64,000 nt of DNA from contig CM073324.1 in assembly GCA_037043015.1 (NCBI GenBank), positions 26,366,097 through 26,430,096 on the forward strand. The letters run 5' to 3'. This DNA is from Bryum argenteum. Its lineage: Eukaryota; Streptophyta; Bryopsida; Bryales; Bryaceae. Below the pieces are notes generated by a model. The model ran no database searches. It saw only the letters and a list, made by a program, of their open reading frames with translations, and had not been told where the DNA came from. Positions 57,369 through 64,000 of the stretch are shown piece by piece; the first letter of the stretch is position 1; every line of letters starts with the position of its first letter. The position numbers and the translations under genes were made by a program.

Positions 57369-57860
57369 AGGCTTGTTCGCACCTGGCCTTTGCAAAGAGC
57401 GTGGATAAAATTTAACACGCCCACAATTTGGGGAGGAATACCTTCTTTTGAGGAAAGGTGTCATGAATGAGGTTTGTAAAGGTGTAATCTATAGTGAGGG
57501 GATTAGTAATGGCCCCTCAAGTGGGACAATACATAAGACCACTCTTAAGTGAGGAAAATTTGAGAATCTTTCCAATATTGGTGCTCCCTTGAGTATTGCC
57601 TACTATTGCTTAACCCTTAAATGCCCAACCCCTCTGAAAATACACTAAAAAGCATGCCCTAGGGGCATGCTTGGGCGCTTAAGGGTTAAATCTCTTTTGT
57701 CCTCCTAAATGTTTACTAATACCCTACTCTTTAAAGTGTGCCATGTGGACATCCATGCAGGATTGGTAATTACTAATGAATGTAGGTGAGAACACACACT
57801 TTTTAATAGAGTTAAGACCCCCTCCTAAGACCTCCTCTAAGGCCACGTGCGAACACGCCT
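57369..57860. mobile_element. PIF/Harbinger-type MITE, 492 bp, with nested PB-E
   Basis: The ends AGGCTTGTTCGCACCTGGCC and AGGCGTGTTCGCACGTGGCC (inward from the right) are flanked by TTA on both sides (57366-57368, 57861-57863). Contains the 72-bp PB-E element at 57614-57685; without it and one TTAA the MITE is 416 bp. Confidence 0.75.
57614..57685. mobile_element. PB-E micro-element, 72 bp, nested in a MITE
   Basis: The ends CCCTTAAATGCCCAAC and GGGCGCTTAAGGG are flanked by TTAA at 57610-57613 and 57686-57689. Differs from 37554-37625 by a handful of substitutions and has the same length. Confidence 0.82.
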
Positions 57861-57863
57861 TTA

Positions 57864-58834
57864 GAAGAAACATAGTTCTACGTTGAGTAAGTGGCAAATG
57901 AATCTCGGAAGTGGATCCGAACCCCACCAATTCGAGTAGGTGACTCATGTCTTTGTGCTCACACTTTTGGATTGGATAGCTTTTACTTTGCTGGGGGGCG
58001 GAGCAAAAATCCTTGTTTCTGTCAAAGTAAGAGAAAAAGTCACAGAGAGAGATTTGGGGAAGCTATGATGAATCTCACAAGAGTGCCATGTGTGGGAAGA
58101 TTCTAATCTCTATCGTAGCTATAGAATAGGGGTGGGGCGTTCATTTCCATTGGCTTGGTACATTTTGCTCCTTTTTACCTGGACTCACTCCCAGGCAGTT
58201 TGCAAGGGGGATATTCTATTTTGCTGTTTACAAAATTGGATAAGATATTATGGACCCCCCAAGCAAGTTGGAAAACTGATTCATGTCATGGCTATACATG
58301 GCAAAAAGCCGAACATGATCGTCCTGAAATGGGGGCCATGTTTACCCATTATAGATCCAGACACAACCCACTTCCCAGAACGAGCACCCAACCAGGGGTC
58401 GCCCTGCACCTTCACTAGGCTTCTCTAGGGACCACTCCATGTCGGTCTAGTGTACAATATCATGTTGTTGATTATTGTTGATTAGAGTTGTTGGCATGGG
58501 AATGAAATTAGATTTTTAATAGTTGGGTGATGTGAATAATTGTGAGAAAACTTTCTTAAGAATGACTTATAAAACATGTGGAGGTGATCAATGTAATATT
58601 TGGTTTTGAATAGACAAATTGCCGTGAGAATATATGAATTTGGTGAGATTGGTTTAGGGTTGGTTCATATTATGTCACCCAAGTCGAGAGGTCGTCGCCC
58701 AAACTCCTTTCGTTCTTGGAGGTGGAGAAGGAAGTTCATTGAAACATATTACAAGTGACTTTTAGCCACTCATAATGTGAAGGAGGCCCAGTCCACCACC
58801 TATGACCCATATCTTTTGTTTGTCCCAACTTGAA
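57864..58834. other. No gene recognised
   Basis: About 970 bp. Open frames at 57891-58428 resemble no family. Confidence 0.35.
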
Positions 58835-58838
58835 TTAA

Positions 58839-59916
58839 CTCCTAAAGTCGACTTGCTTCAAAACTACCATAAAGTTTCAAAACTGCCAATTTGTGTTGCT
58901 AGGTGGAAGTTTTTAAATTTTGATGTATTTTTGGGTATATAACCCGTAGGATCTAGTACTTGTACGCGTATATGTATATCGAAGCTCACATTTGAATTCC
59001 TTACAAATTGGGAGATCATAATGTTCAGAGTTGGAGAAAAAGTTTTTCCCCCTTGTTGTAGAAAGGGTAACAAGTTTTTTGGGGGCCAAAAAGACCACTT
59101 TTGGGTAAAAAAATGTGGTATGAGGCTCTTTAGATACTTGTCCTAGGTAAGTTGAGAACATGCCTATGTAATTTTTACTCTCATGCGACTAATAAAACCT
59201 TAAAGAAATGCTTTATAATTCACATGATCCTCAATTCCGTTAAAATGGCATTATGGCGCTAAAATGGCACACCTCAACTTTATGAACTGTAGTTCAAAAA
59301 CCATGTGATATAACAGAATTTGAAGGTGATATTATGGAAAATCTCTACACCGTATATAAAGGAGTGATATTATTCAAAAAATTGTGATATTATAGAATAC
59401 ACCATTCCATGTGAGCACATATGTAAGATTTGGTGTGACAAAATGGCACATGGCATAGTGCCATTTTAACGGAATTGAGGTTCATGGAGGTATGTTGATA
59501 TTCAACTACAGAGGTTGATCTTTGACAATAAAAATGGCATGTGAATAATCATTGAATTGAAAATTCCGAACGGTGAGATCATGCCTTAAAAACCATATTC
59601 ACATTAATAAAAAACAAAACTCGAAAGAAAGTAAAATCTCAAGATCTAGTGAAATTTTTGAAGTTTCTGCGATCTAATTCTGGGCAAGTTTTGAGATTAA
59701 ATGTCCATACCTGCATTTTGGGCACTTTTCAAATAGTATTCTCAAACTTTGAACCTGAATGTCTCCTAAAGTATGAGAAATTTTGAAGCTTGTAATGACT
59801 TTTTAGAAAGGTTCGGAAAAACCCTACCACATTCAAAAGGTCCCAACTTCATAGAAGGTAAATTTAGAAAGACAAAGGCTGACCAAAGTGGAAACCTCCT
59901 CAGTCGACTTTAGAGG
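58839..59916. mobile_element. PB-B element, 1078 bp, with nested inverted-repeat element
   Basis: The left end CTCCTAAAGTCGACT follows TTAA (58835-58838). The right end AGTCGACTTTAGAGG is followed by CTAC (decayed). The interior has the GGGAGATCATAATGTTCAGAGT version of the PB motif. It is interrupted at 59229-59480. Confidence 0.58.
59229..59480. mobile_element. Inverted-repeat element, 252 bp, near-perfect TIRs
   Basis: Starts CCTCAATTCCGTTAAAATGG and ends in the exact inverted sequence; the match covers 22 bp and continues imperfectly (CATTATGGCG versus CACTATGCCA). The inner region has repeated GTGATATTAT words. No clear target duplication. A diverged copy is at about 37850-38052. Confidence 0.68.
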
Positions 59917-60332
59917 CTACACTTCTTATATCTTTCCATTTTCTGCCAATACTCAATCTAACAGTCATGATTTTGTCAAATTTTGAGTCTTTTATTGGAA
60001 AATTTGTTATTGCCTCTCAACTAGAGTTTAGCTTTCTCATTTTCATCATGCCCAAAATCTTGGAGCCAAAATATCGAACAGTGTGTCCATGCAAGCATTT
60101 TTGACACTTTTAACTTTGCATTTTGGGCTCTAATGTAAAGGCCGAGAGGCCAAACTTTCCCTCTCCACGAATTAGATTATTGAATATTCTTGCCCTTTTG
60201 ACATGATGGGCATAGTGTGAAGTGCCCCTTTCAAATGGTCATCCACTAAGTTGATGTACGGTTTTATCTTGTTCACATTTATGAGTTCAAATAAAAAAAA
60301 GGTAAGTATACTTTTCTCACCAATTTACATGT
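59917..60332. other. No feature recognised
   Basis: About 400 bp of spacer between two PB elements. Confidence 0.35.
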
Positions 60333-60336
60333 TTAA

Positions 60337-60699
60337 CCCTTAAACGCCCATGGGGTCTGAAAATGGGCAACCCAAAATTGAATCACAACATCTTTTGGAC
60401 TTGGGCATCATGAATAGTGCACTTTTTGAACTTGGGCATCATGAGTGAACCAATCAATGATGACCTTGCAACCTCCTACAAGGTTATGTACAACCCCAAC
60501 CTACATACCACAATCCTTTCAAAGCACAAAATCACTCATACAAATCGTGATTTAAACTGTTAAAGTTCACTTTTTGAATACATCACAAGGAGGTGACCAG
60601 TTTGACATCAACATGTAAGTGAAAAGTTCATTACAGTGAGAGCTACAAAGCAGATTCTGTTGAAAAAGAGCCCCTCGGGCTCTCTTGGGCGTTTAAGGA
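60337..60699. mobile_element. PB-D element, 363 bp
   Basis: The ends CCCTTAAACGCCC and GGGCGTTTAAGGA are flanked by TTAA at 60333-60336 and 60700-60703; the last base has changed from G to A. Uninterrupted; serves as the empty-site reference for 44420-45177. Opposite orientation to 36485-36846. Confidence 0.8.
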
Positions 60700-60879
60700 T
60701 TAACATTTTTGTTGTGCTAATATGTTGGTAGTAGAAGAGAATTGGCACTTATGAAGAATTGACAATCACAGATTCAGTACACATAGAGATCCAATTGGAT
60801 TTGGATAAGAGGGCATTAAATCATACCACATGGATGCGTCCCTTTACTTCAAGCACAAAGGCTTGGATTCACACTCTAG

Positions 60880-62070
60880 CCCCCAAATTCCCAACCAATT
60901 TTTAACTAAGAAACACATTTAAAAGGAGAATGTCTAAGATGAAAATGGAGGTATGTTATGCAAAATTATGTTACGTAAACTTGGTAAACTTAATTTAGTA
61001 ATGTGAAACAAAATTTAAGTCATGAAGCCTCGTAGATTGCAAGATCCTAATGTGTTAATCCTCAAATGAAGTGCCAAAATTTTATCATTTCCACTTTAAA
61101 TTGGAAATCTCCTCAACAAAACAATGAGTAAAACTCCAAGAAACCCATTGAAGTTCATTTAAAGACACCCTTGAGCCAAAAAATGAATCACCAAGAAATA
61201 ATCTTGACTAAAAAAATAACCGTGCAATGGTGAAATTTTCCAAAAAGTTTCAGAGGTAACATAGTCCAAAACTAGACCTCTTGCACTCACAACTATGCCT
61301 TAAAATATACTCAAAGCATCTTTGATCGATTCAAGATTTCTACCACTAAAACTAGACTCTATCTGGAATCTATTCCAAAAAATAAAGTTGAATGAAGGAG
61401 TTCATTAAGAATCATCAATTTTTCACATTTTGATTGTATAAACATCATCGCAGATCAAATACCAAAGTTATTTGGATCAAAAAGATTCCATCTATTAAAT
61501 ATTTTGAGATTTATCTTAAGATGATACTTATGTAAAATGTAGTCATAAAAAAATGTTTTTGATTTCACATAATTAGCTTGCAATTGTAAAGCATGCTTAA
61601 TGTTCAAAGATCTAAAACAAAAAGCTATCTTCATCAAAATGCTTGTAAATTATTCTTACTTCCATATATCTAAGGGATTTGCATTTTCTACGCATGACTT
61701 AATTCGGAACTCAATCAATGTGATCTTGTAAAAAACAGGGCATAAATGAACAAGGTTAGTATGGCTTTTTAAAGCTTCACCCCTTCATGCAAAAGTTAGA
61801 ATTACGAGATTAAAAATGTCTAGGAGTCAAGATTATGATCATGTAAAAGAAGTTCATGAGAGATTATAATTAGTTTCATATTATTGGCTTGCAATTGTAA
61901 AACATGCTCCAAGTTTCGAAACTTAAAAACAAGAGTTGCCTTTACTGGAATGCATGCCATTAATCCATGCTTCACTTGATGAATTTTCAATCTCTACTAC
62001 ACCTAGACTTAATTTGACTTGATTTGGTTAGATTAAGGGATTTTGTTCAAAATGGAGGTCGTGTGGGCAT
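60880..62070. mobile_element. PB-A element, old copy
   Basis: Begins near CCCCCAAATTCCCAACC and follows the PB-A interior order (GAAGCCTCGTAGATTGCAAG, TTTTATCATTTCCACTTT). Near the right part two similar segments (about 61500-61640 and 61830-61980) repeat the block with TTGGCTTGCAATTGTAAA. No preserved right end. At 61516-61519 it shows the TTAA that is occupied in 42658-43888. Confidence 0.5.
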
Positions 62071-62084
62071 ATCACCAAGGGTAG

Positions 62085-62150
62085 GTCGAACGGACACTAT
62101 ATTCACGCCAACCCATAGGGTCTGGTGTTTTCTTCTTCTTCTTTTCAAAA
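62085..62150 (+). mobile_element. SINE 3'-end fragment
   Basis: CGGACACTATATTCACGCC is followed by a stem (62108-62125), then TCTTCTTCTTC in place of the usual TATC tail. Confidence 0.55.
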
Positions 62151-62212
62151 TGGAGTTTAATGTTATATGCTAAAATCTTGAAGTGGTCGGTTATAGGTGC
62201 CTCCACCTTAAT

Positions 62213-62295
62213 TTCCCAACTTTTCGTTCCTCTTGGCTTGTAACTTCTGAACGTTTACAAAATCATTTATGAACGAACCTGCTATGGTGGTACGG
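62213..62295. mobile_element. Terminal fragment of the GGTGGTACGG element
   Basis: CCCAACTTTTCGTTCCTCTT through AACCTGCTATGGTGGTACGG matches one end of 50248-50551. The other end is missing. Confidence 0.6.
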
Positions 62296-62908
62296 GACAC
62301 TACAGCTGACTTGCACTGAATTGATAGAGAACTCTAACATCGGTGCGATGGAGAGAGGACACATGCAGGAAGCGAAAGGAAAAATCCACCTGAAGGCAAT
62401 AACTCCGGGAGATTCAACTGGACATGAAATGAAATCTGAGGAGACTGACAGTGGTACGTACAGGATACGGCCGGTATAGTGAGTAGAGGTACGTGAACAA
62501 GAGCGAGCGAGCGAGCGATCGAGCGACCAAGAGCTTGCTCAGTCATGCCTGACAATGAGTTTGTCTCCTGCAGCTCCTCAATTCTTCATCATTATGTTAA
62601 CTTAGCCCATTTCTGGCCTCGATCAACAACACTATCATACATCTCCCCTCCTCATGCATTCATGAGCACATTTTCAACTTACTTAAGTTATGGCCCCACT
62701 ACTCACTCACTTACCACTGCCTTACTTACTTGTACCTTCCCTTCGCTTTGCTTTGCTTTGCTTTGACGACGGGCATTCAACACCAGGCTTGGTCAAGCAC
62801 ATCCTTCAAGATCTGCCATCATCGTTCTATGTGTTTCAAGGTCGAAGTACCTATTACCACCACCCACCCCGAGACCACTCGGTAGGATAGGCTTGAAACC
62901 GCGTCTGT
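62296..62908. other. No gene recognised; short simple repeats
   Basis: Contains a GAGCGAGCGAGCGATCGAGC run (about 62503-62522) and a CTTTG run (about 62744-62765). Confidence 0.4.
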
Positions 62909-63382
62909 GGTAGAAGTACCTAAAACCACCAGCACCCCAGTATCAACCTATAGGTCTCCCCAAAACCGCACCTAGCCTGAACTAGCATTGTCAGAACACT
63001 CAATTCAAACTGACCAATCAAAACAATCAAAAAGCTAGTGGTTTTGGGTCGAATCATGACTGTTTTCGGATCTCATGGTCACCGCTTACAGTACACTCAG
63101 AGTTGGTATCAGCCTTCGATGTGTTGGCAGATTAGGATACTAGCAGGAGGGGATATCCAGATTTTACAGTGTGGTTTTTGCATACCCTATAGGTTGATTA
63201 CAGGTCCTGCAGTACTTTAATGTTTGAAAATTTGTATTAATTCATGTGTTTTACAAAAAAATATTAAAAAATTACAAACCTTCATAAAAACTATCTTGCC
63301 ACCCCAAAAAATTACCCAATATGAATAAACCTGCTACAAATGGGCGAATTTTCTTATGTTCATGGTTATGGGTACTTCGACC
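62909..63382. mobile_element. Inverted-repeat element GGTAGAAGTACC, 474 bp
   Basis: The left end GGTAGAAGTACC is mirrored by GGTCGAAGTACC at the right end. The first roughly 150 bp are nearly identical to 44739-44890 (CCACCAGCACCCC, CCTATAGGTCTCCCC); the remainder differs, so internal sequence was exchanged or deleted. Contains CCTATAGGTTGATTACAGG inverted relative to its left part. Confidence 0.62.
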
Positions 63383-63468
63383 GTACCATACCCTTCTTTC
63401 GAAGAAAAAGAAAAAGAGCCAAAGGGAAACATTGGCTTGCATAAATTGCCAAAAATTGACGGTATTTA

Positions 63469-63865
63469 GAGCATCCTCAGTAGGCCTGTTTTGGCCTACG
63501 ACAACGGTATCTGGCGGGGGCAGCATCTCACGACGTGGCCAATGGGCACGCTTTCTCGTCTGCTACCAAGCGGCTTCCTCCAAATCAGCTCCCGCTCTCG
63601 TCACATTTTTCCTCTTTGCCGTGAGAAAGAGTCCTCCCGGTAGAGTGCTGACAGGGGCCACCATGGCACACGTAGTGACAAGAAAGACATTGAAATTAGA
63701 CTCGAGTGCTAATGCTCCGGCACATGGCAGGAAAAATCTGTTCTTCGGGGAGGGTGGCGGGCGACCCACTGGACCCTGCTCACGGCACTTCTTCCCGCTC
63801 CTTCGCGGGGCTCCTTCCAAACGCCCATGCCGGGACCCTTTGGCGGGCCCCGAGTGAGGATGCTC
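63469..63865. mobile_element. PIF/Harbinger-type MITE, GC-rich, 397 bp
   Basis: The ends GAGCATCCTCAGTAGG and GAGCATCCTCACTCGG (inward from the right) are flanked by TTA at 63466-63468 and 63866-63868. GC-rich like the 396-bp element at 155-550 and nearly the same length, but with a different terminal sequence. Open frames inside are a GC effect. Confidence 0.78.
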
Positions 63866-63959
63866 TTACGCACCTCACTCTATACATGATGTGTAGAACT
63901 CAATATGTAGATTTTTTTTAGTTAGATAAGAGTTTTTTTTTTTTAGTGTTGATTATTAA

Positions 63960-64000
63960 CCCCTGAATTCTCTTGTGTTTGCGGCACTACAATTTTTTAC
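63960..64000. mobile_element. Left end of a PB element cut by the window edge
   Basis: TTAA (63956-63959) followed by CCCCTGAATTCTC. Only 41 bp are visible, so this rests on the end motif alone. Confidence 0.4.

Noticed and set aside
769..60699. CCCTAAA/TTAACCC words resembling plant telomere repeats (CCCTAAA)
   Set aside because: They occur singly at element ends in inverted pairs and never as tandem arrays, so they are terminal repeats, not interstitial telomeres.
63321..63857. 178-codon plus-strand frame
   Set aside because: Crosses from one repeat element into a GC-rich MITE; no conserved motif.

Overview
This is nuclear DNA from a land plant. Genes are sparse, most have spliceosomal introns (GT...AG), and they lie in AT-rich sequence packed with small inverted-repeat elements. 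The plant probably makes flagellated sperm (bryophyte, lycophyte, fern or similar), because one gene is a complete MOK/LF4-type kinase, a family tied to cilium length control. The species cannot be named from the sequence.

Cellular genes: two almost identical beta-tubulin genes in divergent orientation (13.2-14.8 kb minus, 19.66-21.2 kb plus) inside an inverted duplication with arms of about 2.05 kb; a nine-exon MOK/LF4-like kinase (30.8-33.3 kb minus); an intronless mitochondrial succinyl-CoA ligase alpha subunit (39.5-40.5 kb minus); a four-exon plastid-type ClpS-fold protein (45.6-46.9 kb plus); and a four-exon plant protein of unknown function (52.2-54.0 kb minus). They show no shared pathway.

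Mobile elements dominate the rest. The main group consists of non-autonomous elements with CCC-starting terminal inverted repeats flanked by exact TTAA duplications, the pattern of the piggyBac superfamily. They occur in size classes of 72, about 225, 260, about 362, about 590-1080 and about 970 bp, often nested in one another, so precise ends and empty sites can be read inside the window. I label them PB-A (about 970 bp), PB-B (590-1080), PB-C (260), PB-D (about 362), PB-E (72) and PB-F (225). Also present are a decayed pogo/Tigger-type transposase, a PIF/Harbinger remnant with both proteins broken, PIF-like MITEs with TTA/TAA duplications, two Stowaway-type MITEs, CACTA-type miniature elements, a tRNA-derived SINE with partial copies, and other inverted-repeat families.

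Tandem DNA includes a homogenised 152-bp satellite of six units (8.12-9.03 kb), a 3 x 29 bp repeat upstream of the 52-54 kb gene, and a degenerate minisatellite near 56 kb. No rRNA, intact tRNA, CRISPR array or virus was recognised. Exon borders are my own readings from splice consensus plus family similarity; no alignment or database search was possible.
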